Positions 1 through 7,773 of a stretch of 64,000 bases of DNA are shown in pieces. Position 1 is the first letter of the stretch. Each line of letters begins with the position of its first letter. The notes beneath the pieces are model-generated. The model was not told the origin of the DNA, searched no databases, and was given only the letters and a program-made list of their open reading frames with translations. The translations under genes were made by a program, and so were the position numbers. The stretch comes from CAWHOW01 sp963831005 (GTDB taxonomy: Bacteria; Bacteroidota; Bacteroidia; Bacteroidales; CG2-30-32-10): positions 27,759-91,758 of the forward strand of contig CAWHOW010000048.1 in assembly GCA_963831005.1 (NCBI GenBank), read 5' to 3'.

Positions 1-520
1 CAGCCAATATATTTTCCTTATCACAAATCATAGGCTTCTTGTACGAACCAATCGGAACATTGAATAAATTGCTTCTATTTACTCTATAAAGTCCATTAAA
101 ACAGGTCCTGTTCAGGAAAATAAACAATGCCGCATGAATAACGTTATCAGTATTTCTTGAATTAAATAACTCACGTTTTAAATAGTAGTATTCACTCTTT
201 TTTTGTAGTTCTTTTTCAAAACTATGATATTCATGTTGCAATTCTGTCAGAACAGAAATCAATTCATTAGGATTCTCTGCAATAATTCTATATGTATTAA
301 TTAAGTCGGCATTAATATCATTTATTACAGCTTTTTCAATCTTTGGGAAATTATTAAGCATCCAAAACAAAATAGCGCCACCTCCAACGAAAGGTTCTAT
401 GTAGGTAAATTTAGTTTTTGTGATTTCCGTGGGTAATGACTTCTCAATATCATTTATTAATTGAGATTTACCTCCGGCCCATTTAATAAATGGCTTTGCT
501 TGTAACTGTATTTCGAACAT
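1..520 (-). CDS. DNA adenine methylase, Dam/D12 class (3' part beyond window)
   Basis: The 5' part of a gene for an N6-adenine DNA methyltransferase that transfers a methyl group from SAM to adenine in a short DNA target. Reading back from the ATG at 518-520, the protein begins MFEIQLQAKPFIKWAGGKSQ. This is the SAM-binding FxKWxGGK motif of the D12 class, placed right at the N-terminus as usual. IEPFVGGGA, NDINADLIN and FLNRTCFNGLYRVN follow, all typical Dam blocks. The catalytic DPPY motif would lie beyond position 1. No restriction endonuclease is visible, so it is either an orphan regulatory methylase or half of a restriction-modification pair whose partner lies outside. Confidence 0.93.
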   Translation of the reverse strand, partial: MFEIQLQAKPFIKWAGGKSQLINDIEKSLPTEITKTKFTYIEPFVGGGAILFWMLNNFPKIEKAVINDINADLINTYRIIAENPNELISVLTELQHEYHSFEKELQKKSEYYYLKRELFNSRNTDNVIHAALFIFLNRTCFNGLYRVNRSNLFNVPIGSYKKPMICDKENILA

Positions 521-733
521 TTTATCCAGATTATTCCAAACAAAAATAAAGTAATTTATTTATAAATTTATTTTTTATTTTTCATCAATTGCAATTCAGC
601 AAATAAAACATGAAACATTAAGAAGTTGGCAGCAGGCAGCAGCAGTAGGCAGTAAATAGGTAATCAGTAAACAGTAATCAGTGAACGGTAATCGGTGAGC
701 AGTAATAAAATCAGTGGCGATCAGTATTTTCAG

Positions 734-773
734 TACCGATAGTCCCGAAGGGACTCCTATGGAGCTATCGGTA
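734..773. repeat. Nested inverted repeat
   Basis: TACCGATAG (734-742) pairs with CTATCGGTA (765-773). Inside, AGTCCC (741-746) pairs with GGGACT (750-755). There is no T-run after the hairpin, so it looks like a dispersed palindromic repeat rather than a terminator. Confidence 0.5.
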
Positions 774-884
774 TCAGCGTTCTATTAAAGGACAATCTAA
801 TAGTTGAACAAAGACAGCCCCACCGCATAAATTAATTTTATCTGAATAAAATTTAAAGGGTTATTTTATAAGAAAAAAAAGATG

Positions 885-892
885 TATTTTTG
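885..892 (+). promoter_or_regulatory. Bacteroidetes -7 box of the toxin-antitoxin pair
   Basis: TATTTTTG matches the Bacteroidetes -7 consensus TAnnTTTG and sits 24 bases before the antitoxin ATG. No clear -33 TTTG was seen. Confidence 0.5.
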
Positions 893-915
893 TATTAACT
901 AAAAAACATTCATTT

Positions 916-1164
916 ATGACAACTGTTGAATTAAAAAATAATTTTCATCGTTTGATTGACAGTATCGAAAACGAAAGCCTTTTAATGAAGTTTTATGATT
1001 TGCTTCTGAGAAAAAAAGACCAAGGTGACGGGAAGCTGTTGAATTACCTTACCAAAGAAGAACAGGAAGAATTGTTCCTGGCAGAAGAGGAAAGCGAAAA
1101 TTCTTATAATGTTGTAAGTAATGAAGAACAAAAGAAAAAGCATAAAAAATGGCTTTCCAAATAG
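916..1164 (+). CDS. Antitoxin of a type II toxin-antitoxin pair
   Basis: A small 82-residue acidic/basic protein whose gene overlaps the next one, a ParE/RelE-type toxin, by 16 bases. This order (antitoxin first, overlapping reading frames) is the usual type II arrangement. The C-terminal half is very charged (LTKEEQEELFLAEEESEN, then a lysine-rich tail), as expected for a toxin-wrapping segment. No DNA-binding fold is obvious in the N-terminal half. The assignment rests mainly on the partner gene and on resemblance to small antitoxins common in Bacteroidota. Confidence 0.72.
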   Translation: MTTVELKNNFHRLIDSIENESLLMKFYDLLLRKKDQGDGKLLNYLTKEEQEELFLAEEESENSYNVVSNEEQKKKHKKWLSK

Positions 1165-1445
1165 TCTGGTCTAAAAGAGCCGTAGATAAATTTGACAAGA
1201 TTATTGATTATCTTATAAAAGAGTGGGGTGAAAGAGTTACTTCATCTTTTGTAAAAAAGGTTTACGGTTTTATTGATTTGCTTGCAGAATACCCTGAGAT
1301 AGGCTCATTAGAACATGCCAAAAAAAATATTCGCGGATTTATTCTTATAAAACAAATTTGTGTTTTTTATAAAATCAAAGAAGATACAATAATTATTTTG
1401 TCATTCTTTGATACCCGCCAGAATCCTAAAAGAAAAAGATTTTAG
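1149..1445 (+). CDS. RelE/ParE-family toxin
   Basis: A 98-residue basic protein of the RelE/ParE superfamily. Members either poison DNA gyrase (ParE) or cleave ribosome-bound mRNA (RelE). Visible hallmarks are the N-terminal IVWSKRAVDKFDKIIDYL helix, the EYPEIGS turn between helix and sheet, and the C-terminal strand ILSFFDTRQNPKRKRF, in which FFDTRQNP is the usual ParE-type ending. Length is normal for the family. It starts inside the antitoxin gene, so translation is probably coupled. ParE-like is favoured over RelE, but the sequence does not settle the target. Confidence 0.85.
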   Translation: MAFQIVWSKRAVDKFDKIIDYLIKEWGERVTSSFVKKVYGFIDLLAEYPEIGSLEHAKKNIRGFILIKQICVFYKIKEDTIIILSFFDTRQNPKRKRF

Positions 1446-1788
1446 TTTAGCTTACCGTTTCCGAATATCCATTTGCCGATCCCTTCGCTTTGATATGTCT
1501 ATTGCCTACGTCCTTCTTAAACTCCGTTAAGCAAAAAGCAATTTCTTTCTGAGCCTCTGTGGTTTCTTTGTGTGCTTTGTGGTTAAAAATTTTCAATAAC
1601 TATGAATGACAAGACTTGTCCCGCACCTAAGGCCGGGTAGTAAATGACATTTTACTAATGCCGTAATTTGCATTTAAATCTTTGAAATAATCCCTGCATA
1701 TTCAAATTCTTCCATATTCACTGATTCCACAATGAAATTATTAATTGTAATTTTGCATTTCTTTATAAATGTACGCAAGAATTGAGGA
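1446..1788. other. Intergenic region with a dispersed-repeat remnant and the hypF promoter
   Basis: No gene is visible. At 1554-1588 there is a GT-rich stretch (CCTCTGTGGTTTCTTTGTG followed by TGCTTTGTGGTTAAAA). I recognise it as a type of short dispersed repeat seen between genes in many Bacteroidota. A TAnnTTTG box lies at 1748-1755. Confidence 0.5.
1748..1755 (+). promoter_or_regulatory. -7 box upstream of hypF
   Basis: TAATTTTG fits TAnnTTTG and ends 33 bases before the hypF ATG. The same octamer precedes hypE at 34586-34593. Confidence 0.5.
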
Positions 1789-4083
1789 ATGAAAAGTTAT
1801 AAGGATGATAATAAAGTAAAAGCTGTTCTGATCACTGTGAAAGGATTGGTGCAGGGAGTTGGTTTCAGGCCTTTTATTTATCGTCTTGCAACTGGATTAA
1901 AACTTAAAGGTTCTGTTGAGAATAGGAGTGATGGTGTATTTGTCAGACTTGAAGGTACTTCAGATACAATCAAAGAATTTCAGTCATTGTTAATTGTTAA
2001 AGCTCCACCAGCATCAAATATTGAATCTGTTAAAACAGAGAGTGTAGAACCTGTATTTTGTGATGATTTTAAAATTATAAAAAGTAAAAATACTTCGGAG
2101 GAAATTACAGAAATAAGTCCAGATATTGCGGTTTGCGATGATTGCCTGCATGACATGGAAACACAGGTACACAGGGTTGATTACCCTTTCATCAATTGTA
2201 CAAATTGTGGCCCGCGCTTTACTATAATCAAAGATTTACCTTACGACAGGGAAAAAACAACTATGAAGGAATTCCCAATGTGCGAGATTTGTTACCACGA
2301 ATACACTGATATCCTTGATCGTAGGTTTCATGCACAACCTGTGGCTTGCAATAATTGCGGACCAGTATACTCTTTATTCTATAATAGAAAAGAAATAAAT
2401 AATATAGGTGAAATTGTTCAATCAACTGCTGATTTGATTGATGACGGGAAGATCATTGCAATGAAGGGACTTGGCGGGTTTCATATTGCCTGTGATGCTT
2501 TGAACGATGAGTCCGTTAATAGATTACGATTGCTTAAACATAGGGAGAGCAAGCCTTTAGCTGTTATGATGAAGGATATTGATGCTGTAAAGGAATTTGC
2601 TTTTATCAATGAGGAAGAAGAAAATGCTCTATTATCATGGAGAAGACCAATAGTTTTGTTAAAAGAAAAACATGACAAGAAGTTACCTTCATCCGTAAGC
2701 AATGGGCTTGGTACAATTGGCATCATGTTGCCTTACATGCCTTTTCATCATTTACTTTTTAAACAATTGAAAACAAATGCAATTGTTTTGACAAGCGGAA
2801 ATATTTCGGATGAGCCTATAATAATAGATAATAAGGAAGCTGAGAAAAATATTAAAAAAATTTATGATGCACTCCTAGTTTATAACAGGGATATTTATAA
2901 CCGAACTGATGATTCCGTTGTGTTTATTGCAAACAAAAAGGAGAGAATAATCAGGCGTTCAAGGGGCTATGTGCCGAACCCTGTGAGACTGGCTTTAGAT
3001 GTGAACGGTATTTTTGCAGCAGGCGCTGAATTGAAAAATACCTTTTGTATTGGAAATGGAAGCCAGGCAATTTTAAGCCAGCATATTGGTGACTTAAAAA
3101 ACCTTGAGACATTTGATTTTTATAAAGAAACTGTATCACAATTCAAAAAACTTTTCAGGGTAAAACCTTCGCTTGCTGTTGCCGATATGCATCCTGATTA
3201 TTTTTCCACTCGTTATGTTAATGAATTAAATATTCCAAAGATATTTGTTCAGCATCATCATGCGCATATTGCCTCCTGCATGGCTGAGCATAAGCTGGAT
3301 GAAAAAGTCATTGGGGTAAGTTTTGACGGCACAGGTTATGGCGATGATGGAAACATATGGGGAGGAGAATTTTTTATTTGTGATTTGAATGAATATGATC
3401 GTATCTCTCATTTTGAGTTTATCCCAATTCCCGGAGGCGATAGAGTAGCAGATGAACCATGGCGTATGGCTGTATCATATTTGTATAAAGTTTATGGAAA
3501 GGATTTCTTGAAACTTGACCTGCCTTTTTTGAAAGATATTTCATCTGAAAAAGTAAAACTAATTATTCATGCAATAGATAAAAAAATAAACTGTCCTCTT
3601 ACATCAAGCGCTGGTCGTTTGTTTGATGCAGTATCTGCAATTGCAAACATTTGTACAGTAAATGGTTTTGAAGCGGAAGCTCCTATGCGTCTGGAATCTG
3701 TTATTGACAAAAAATGCAAAGAGCATTATGATTATAAGTTAGATCAAACTGTTTGCTTCGACCTGACAATTAAAGGAATTGTGGAAGATGTATTAAACGA
3801 TGTACATGCATCTGTTATCTCTGCAAAATTTCATAATACTATAATTTTAGTAACTTTGGATGTTGCAAGAACAGCAAGAGAAAAATATTCTTTGAATAAA
3901 GTTGTACTGTCTGGCGGTGTTTTCCAGAATAAATATTTGCTTGAAGGAATTGAAAATAGTTTAGCTGAAAATAAATTTGAAGTGTTTACGCATTTTAAAG
4001 TTCCTTCTAACGATGGTGGTATAGCATTGGGTCAATTGGCAATTGCTGCTAAACGAAGAAGTCTTAAAGTTTATAAAGTTTGA
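1789..4083 (+). CDS. hypF: Carbamoyltransferase HypF
   Basis: HypF uses carbamoyl phosphate and ATP to carbamoylate the C-terminal cysteine of HypE, the first step in making the cyanide ligands of the [NiFe]-hydrogenase active site. All domains are present in order. The acylphosphatase domain carries VQGVGFRPF (residues 21-29). Two zinc-finger-like blocks follow from about residue 116 (CDDC, CTNCGPRF, CEIC, CNNCGP). The YrdC-like domain comes next (KGLGGFHIACDA, LKHRESKPLAVM). The C-terminal Kae1-like domain shows QHHHAHIASCMAEH, VSFDGTGYGDDG and LSGGVFQN. The length of 764 residues is normal. It heads the group hypF, four-helix protein, hypC, hypD; its partner HypE is encoded about 30.6 kb downstream. 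Confidence 0.97.
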   Translation: MKSYKDDNKVKAVLITVKGLVQGVGFRPFIYRLATGLKLKGSVENRSDGVFVRLEGTSDTIKEFQSLLIVKAPPASNIESVKTESVEPVFCDDFKIIKSKNTSEEITEISPDIAVCDDCLHDMETQVHRVDYPFINCTNCGPRFTIIKDLPYDREKTTMKEFPMCEICYHEYTDILDRRFHAQPVACNNCGPVYSLFYNRKEINNIGEIVQSTADLIDDGKIIAMKGLGGFHIACDALNDESVNRLRLLKHRESKPLAVMMKDIDAVKEFAFINEEEENALLSWRRPIVLLKEKHDKKLPSSVSNGLGTIGIMLPYMPFHHLLFKQLKTNAIVLTSGNISDEPIIIDNKEAEKNIKKIYDALLVYNRDIYNRTDDSVVFIANKKERIIRRSRGYVPNPVRLALDVNGIFAAGAELKNTFCIGNGSQAILSQHIGDLKNLETFDFYKETVSQFKKLFRVKPSLAVADMHPDYFSTRYVNELNIPKIFVQHHHAHIASCMAEHKLDEKVIGVSFDGTGYGDDGNIWGGEFFICDLNEYDRISHFEFIPIPGGDRVADEPWRMAVSYLYKVYGKDFLKLDLPFLKDISSEKVKLIIHAIDKKINCPLTSSAGRLFDAVSAIANICTVNGFEAEAPMRLESVIDKKCKEHYDYKLDQTVCFDLTIKGIVEDVLNDVHASVISAKFHNTIILVTLDVARTAREKYSLNKVVLSGGVFQNKYLLEGIENSLAENKFEVFTHFKVPSNDGGIALGQLAIAAKRRSLKVYKV

Positions 4084-4118
4084 AGGTTCGTAAAGTTTGA
4101 AAGTAAAAAGAGTGATTA

Positions 4119-4463
4119 ATGAAATTTGATACGTTTGAAGAAATAATAGCGTGGCAAAAGGCTCAGGAATTAGCTTTGCATATTTATGAACTAACCAAAG
4201 GTAATAAGGACTATGGCTTTGTTGACCAGATAAGAAGGGCTACAATCTCAATAAGTAATAATATTGCAGAAGGATTTGAAAGAAAAAGTAATAAAGAATT
4301 TATGCAATTTTTATTCATAGCAAAAGGTAGCGCTGGAGAAGTTAGAAGCATGCTATATTTAGCAAAAGAATTAAAATATTTACAATCAGATAAATTTGAA
4401 TTATGCAATGATAAGGTGTTATCCATATCAAAAATGATTTCGGGCCTGATCAAAACTTTATAA
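4119..4463 (+). CDS. Four helix bundle protein (23S rRNA intervening-sequence protein family)
   Basis: A 114-residue, wholly helical protein of the family first described from ORFs inside 23S rRNA intervening sequences. Typical blocks are EEIIAWQKAQELALHIYELT, the turn GFVDQIRRATISISNNIAEG, and the long third helix with FIAKGSAGEVRSMLYLAKEL. Family crystal structures show a pentameric four-helix bundle; no function is established. There is no rRNA nearby, so it is a free-standing copy. It sits between hypF and hypC, 35 bases after one and 47 before the other. Short AAAGTTTGAA-like repeats flank its start. It probably inserted into an existing hyp operon. Confidence 0.9.
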   Translation: MKFDTFEEIIAWQKAQELALHIYELTKGNKDYGFVDQIRRATISISNNIAEGFERKSNKEFMQFLFIAKGSAGEVRSMLYLAKELKYLQSDKFELCNDKVLSISKMISGLIKTL

Positions 4464-4510
4464 AGTCATTTACTTTATAAACATTATAAACTTTTTAACT
4501 TTTAACTAAT

Positions 4511-4759
4511 ATGTGTCTTAGTATTCCTGCAGAAATAATGTCAATAGAGGGGCAAATGGCCAAAGTTTCAATTGGAGGGACAATAGTTAATGCAAGTCTG
4601 CAACTATTGGAAAACCCAAAAATAGGAGAATATGTTCTTCTGCATTCCGGTTTTGCCATTGAAAGATTAAGTAAAGATGAAGCTGACGAAACCTTACGAC
4701 TGTTTAAAGAGCTCGGCGAAATTAATGACCAATTAAATGCTGAGGACTCCAAACTTTAA
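4511..4759 (+). CDS. hypC: Hydrogenase maturation chaperone HypC
   Basis: HypC is a small chaperone that works with HypD to carry the Fe(CN)2CO unit to the large subunit of [NiFe]-hydrogenase. It begins MCLSIPAEI. Cys2 is the essential residue that binds the iron unit and the hydrogenase precursor. The OB-fold core GQMAKVSIGG...VLLHSGFAIERL is typical, as is the length (82 residues). hypD starts 11 bases after its stop. Confidence 0.96.
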   Translation: MCLSIPAEIMSIEGQMAKVSIGGTIVNASLQLLENPKIGEYVLLHSGFAIERLSKDEADETLRLFKELGEINDQLNAEDSKL

Positions 4760-4770
4760 ATTCACAGTTA

Positions 4771-5856
4771 ATGAAATATATTGACGAATACCGCGATAAA
4801 TCAATTGTCCTGCAATTGGTAAAGAATATTAAAGCGATCTCAAGGAAAGAAATCAGGCTGATGGAAGTCTGTGGCGGGCATACCATGTCTATTCAGAAAT
4901 TTGGCATACCAGTATTGCTTCCTGAAAATATACATCTTGTTTCAGGTCCCGGTTGTCCGGTTTGTGTTTCAAGTAAAAAGTTTATAGATCAGGCAATCGT
5001 TTATGCTGGGATGAAAGATATCATCATCACAACTTTTGGAGATTTAATAAGAGTGCCTGGTTCATCTTCATCGCTTGAAAAAGAAAAAGCAAAAGGTGCT
5101 GATATACGAATAGTCTATTCGCCATTGATGGCAATAGAAATTGCAAAACAGAATCCTAATAAAAAGATAGTTTTTCTAGGAATCGGTTTTGAAACCACAT
5201 CGCCTACAAGTGCTGCTGCTATTGTGAATGCATACAATGAAAAAGTAAATAATTTTTTTCTTTTCAGTTCACATAAAATTATGCCACCAGCTATGGCCGC
5301 ATTGATTGATGAAGGAGTTACTATTAACGGATATATATGCCCCGGTCATGTTAGCACTATAACAGGGTCACACATATATGAACCCATAGCTGCAAAGTAT
5401 AATTTAGGTTGTGTGATTGCAGGTTTCGAACCTACTGATATTTTACAAAGCATTTTTATGCTGGTGAAGCAATTTGAAGAAGGTGTAGCAAAAGTTGAGA
5501 TTCAGTATTCGAGAGTGGTAAAGCCTGAAGGCAATGTGAAAGCTCAAGAGTATTTAAAGGAGGTATTTGAATTGCGCAATGAATGGTGGCGTGGATTGGG
5601 AACGATTCCTAATAGTGGCATGATGATAAAGGAAAAGTACAGTATGCATGATGCCGAGAAGATGATACCTGTTACTGTTCCCGAACCTGAAGAACCTAAA
5701 GGATGCATTTGTGGCGAAATATTAAAAGGATTAAAGAGCCCTAAAGATTGTAAATTGTTTGGCAAGGTATGCAATCCATCTGATCCAATCGGAGCCTGTA
5801 TGGTTTCAAGTGAAGGCGCTTGCCAGGCATTTTATAAATATGCAAGAGTAAAATAG
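4771..5856 (+). CDS. hypD: Hydrogenase maturation scaffold HypD
   Basis: HypD is the iron-sulfur scaffold on which, together with HypC, the Fe(CN)2CO centre of [NiFe]-hydrogenase is assembled. The conserved family blocks are all visible: MEVCGGHTMSI, SGPGCPVCV, FLGIGFETTSP, and YICPGHVSTITG. The cysteine-rich C-terminus (CICGEILKG, CKLFGKVCNPSDPIGACMVSSEGAC) holds the [4Fe-4S] ligands. The length (361 residues) is standard. It directly follows hypC and precedes the CPBP protease gene by 14 bases, so all of these are likely co-transcribed. Confidence 0.97.
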   Translation: MKYIDEYRDKSIVLQLVKNIKAISRKEIRLMEVCGGHTMSIQKFGIPVLLPENIHLVSGPGCPVCVSSKKFIDQAIVYAGMKDIIITTFGDLIRVPGSSSSLEKEKAKGADIRIVYSPLMAIEIAKQNPNKKIVFLGIGFETTSPTSAAAIVNAYNEKVNNFFLFSSHKIMPPAMAALIDEGVTINGYICPGHVSTITGSHIYEPIAAKYNLGCVIAGFEPTDILQSIFMLVKQFEEGVAKVEIQYSRVVKPEGNVKAQEYLKEVFELRNEWWRGLGTIPNSGMMIKEKYSMHDAEKMIPVTVPEPEEPKGCICGEILKGLKSPKDCKLFGKVCNPSDPIGACMVSSEGACQAFYKYARVK

Positions 5857-5870
5857 AATTCCTATTATAA

Positions 5871-6557
5871 ATGGATCAACTTCAAACAACAGCAAAAAGA
5901 TCGACCATTATCATTGGAATGTTCTTGTCATTTGCATTAATCCTGTTTGCTGTTTTATTTTTCACTCCTTTATTGAAGCTTACTAATATCAGTATTGATA
6001 ATATTTTTTTCTTATCAAGGCTATTTATCTGGTTAAGCCTGATCTTAATTTATATCTATGTCGCTAAGGTTGAAAAGCAAAAGTTTTTATTATGGAGTGA
6101 TAAAAAATATTCATTTTTATATTACCTCGTTTCAATCATCCTGATAATGTTGGCAATGGTTTTCGCAATGCTCATTACAAGTTTGATTGTGAAACTATGC
6201 GGCTTTAATATAGCCAGTAATAAGCTGAATGAAGTTGCTCAGATTCTGCATAGCAATAAATTGTTACTTGTTTTTACTGCTTTAACTGCAGGCATTACTG
6301 AGGAATTAATTTTCAGGGGATATTTATTGTCAAGACTGCAGACTCTTTTCGCGAATAAATATTTATCAATAATTATTTCGGCTATTCTTTTTGGGATAGT
6401 ACATATTAGTTTTGGGACCATTCATCAAATAATAGGCCCTATATTCATCGGACTTATCTTAGCTTTTCATTACCAGAAATACAGAAATATAAAAATTTTG
6501 ATTATAACTCATTTTTTGTGGGACCTCGTAACAATTATGCTTCTCAAGGTTCATTAA
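5871..6557 (+). CDS. CPBP family intramembrane metalloprotease
   Basis: An integral membrane protein of 228 residues, with about six to eight hydrophobic segments, from the CPBP (Abi/CAAX protease) family. The three family motifs are present: EELIFRGY near residue 143 (glutamate pair and arginine), FGIVHISFG (histidine), and HFLWDLV near the C-terminus (histidine and aspartate). These residues form the glutamic or metal-dependent active site of Rce1-type proteases. Some bacterial members process peptides or give bacteriocin immunity, but the substrate here cannot be told. It begins 14 bases after hypD, probably as the last gene of the operon. Confidence 0.88.
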   Translation: MDQLQTTAKRSTIIIGMFLSFALILFAVLFFTPLLKLTNISIDNIFFLSRLFIWLSLILIYIYVAKVEKQKFLLWSDKKYSFLYYLVSIILIMLAMVFAMLITSLIVKLCGFNIASNKLNEVAQILHSNKLLLVFTALTAGITEELIFRGYLLSRLQTLFANKYLSIIISAILFGIVHISFGTIHQIIGPIFIGLILAFHYQKYRNIKILIITHFLWDLVTIMLLKVH

Positions 6558-6619
6558 TTAGATATACTTAGGAGTGCTCACGACAGTTAATTATTTAAAT
6601 TTTGTTTCCTAAAAATTTC

Positions 6620-7594
6620 ATGCTTCCAAAAAAGAAAGAACATCCTAAAGAAAAATCACGTTTACATCCGCGAAACAGGCATCGTGAACGCTACGATTTC
6701 AAACTGCTTATTGAGAGTAGTCCTGAATTGGCTCAGTTTGTAAAGCTGAATATTTACAATGATGAATCAATTGATTTTTTTAACCCTGATGCAGTAAAGG
6801 CATTGAACAAAGCCTTGCTGAAACATTATTACGATATAGCTATTTGGGATATTCCTGAAGGTTATTTATGCCCACCAATACCAGGAAGGGCAGATTATAT
6901 ACATTATTTAGCCGACCTGCTGTGCAGTAATAATTATGGTAAAATGCCTGCAGGTGAAAAGATAAAATGCCTTGACATTGGCGTTGGCGCCAATTGCGTT
7001 TATCCAATCATCGGGATAAAAGAATATGGCTGGTCATTTGTTGGCACCGATATTGATACAGTTGCTATTGACAATGCAAATAAAATTATTGAAACTAATC
7101 CTGTTCTACAGGGAAAGTTAGAAGTCAGGATACAGGAGAAAACCGCTGATATATTTTTCGGAGTGATTCAGAAAGATGAAGTCTTTGATCTGACAGTATG
7201 CAACCCTCCTTTTCATGCTTCCTTTGCCGAAGCCAAAGCAAGTACCCTAAAAAAATTAAATAATTTAAGTGAAGAAAGAGTCACTGAACCCATAATGAAC
7301 TTTGGAGGAAAGAATACTGAGTTATGGTGTAAAGGTGGTGAGCAAAGATTTGTTCGCGACATGATACGTCAGAGCAAATTCTTTGCAGATTCTTGTTTAT
7401 GGTTTTCCACTTCTATTTCAAAACAATCACATTTAAGAAGTGCTAACGAAGCTTTAAAAAAGGCAGAGGCTGTTGAAATAAAGATCATACCCATAGGGCA
7501 GGGAAATAAATCGGGCCGTATTGTTGCCTGGACATTCTTCAATGCTGAACAAAAGAAGAACTGGATAGTAACAAGGTGGAAAGAAAAAGTCTAA
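6620..7594 (+). CDS. rlmF: 23S rRNA (adenine(1618)-N(6))-methyltransferase RlmF
   Basis: RlmF methylates A1618 of 23S rRNA using SAM. The N-terminal LHPRNRHRERYDF block is the family signature. A class I methyltransferase domain follows, with CLDIGVGANCVYPIIG (SAM site) and the catalytic NPPFHASFAEA, the N-P-P-F motif of N6-adenine methylases. The C-terminal SKQSHLRSANEALKKA and GRIVAWTFF also match the family. I place the start at ATG 6620 (MLPKKKEHPKEK). A TTG at 6602 would add six residues (MFPKNF) without support from the family. Probably transcribed alone or with the upstream hyp genes. Confidence 0.93.
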   Translation: MLPKKKEHPKEKSRLHPRNRHRERYDFKLLIESSPELAQFVKLNIYNDESIDFFNPDAVKALNKALLKHYYDIAIWDIPEGYLCPPIPGRADYIHYLADLLCSNNYGKMPAGEKIKCLDIGVGANCVYPIIGIKEYGWSFVGTDIDTVAIDNANKIIETNPVLQGKLEVRIQEKTADIFFGVIQKDEVFDLTVCNPPFHASFAEAKASTLKKLNNLSEERVTEPIMNFGGKNTELWCKGGEQRFVRDMIRQSKFFADSCLWFSTSISKQSHLRSANEALKKAEAVEIKIIPIGQGNKSGRIVAWTFFNAEQKKNWIVTRWKEKV

Positions 7595-7773
7595 TATTTC
7601 ATGTCTAGAGATTTATTTTCAAATACTAATCATAGTTAGAAACTACTAAATCATTCTATCCTGTCATTCAGCGATTCCCTGCTTTATTTAAAGTGTTATT
7701 TGCCGATTTTAACGATTTTTTAATTTTAATGTCAGCTTTTTTAAATTCCTTTGCGCCATATTTAGATTGAATA

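Larger units (their letters stand above)
521..915. other. 395-bp intergenic region with short decayed repeats
   Basis: No gene is visible. It holds three tandem copies of a 14-base unit (TAATCAGTAAACAG-like, 661-702) and a nested hairpin at 734-773. A TAnnTTTG box lies at the right end. Confidence 0.6.

Noticed and set aside
4119..4463. An rRNA operon near the four-helix-bundle gene
   Set aside because: No 16S or 23S sequence is present on either side.
6602..6619. TTG start for rlmF at 6602
   Set aside because: The added residues MFPKNF are not supported by the family, and ATG 6620 directly precedes the basic N-terminal block.
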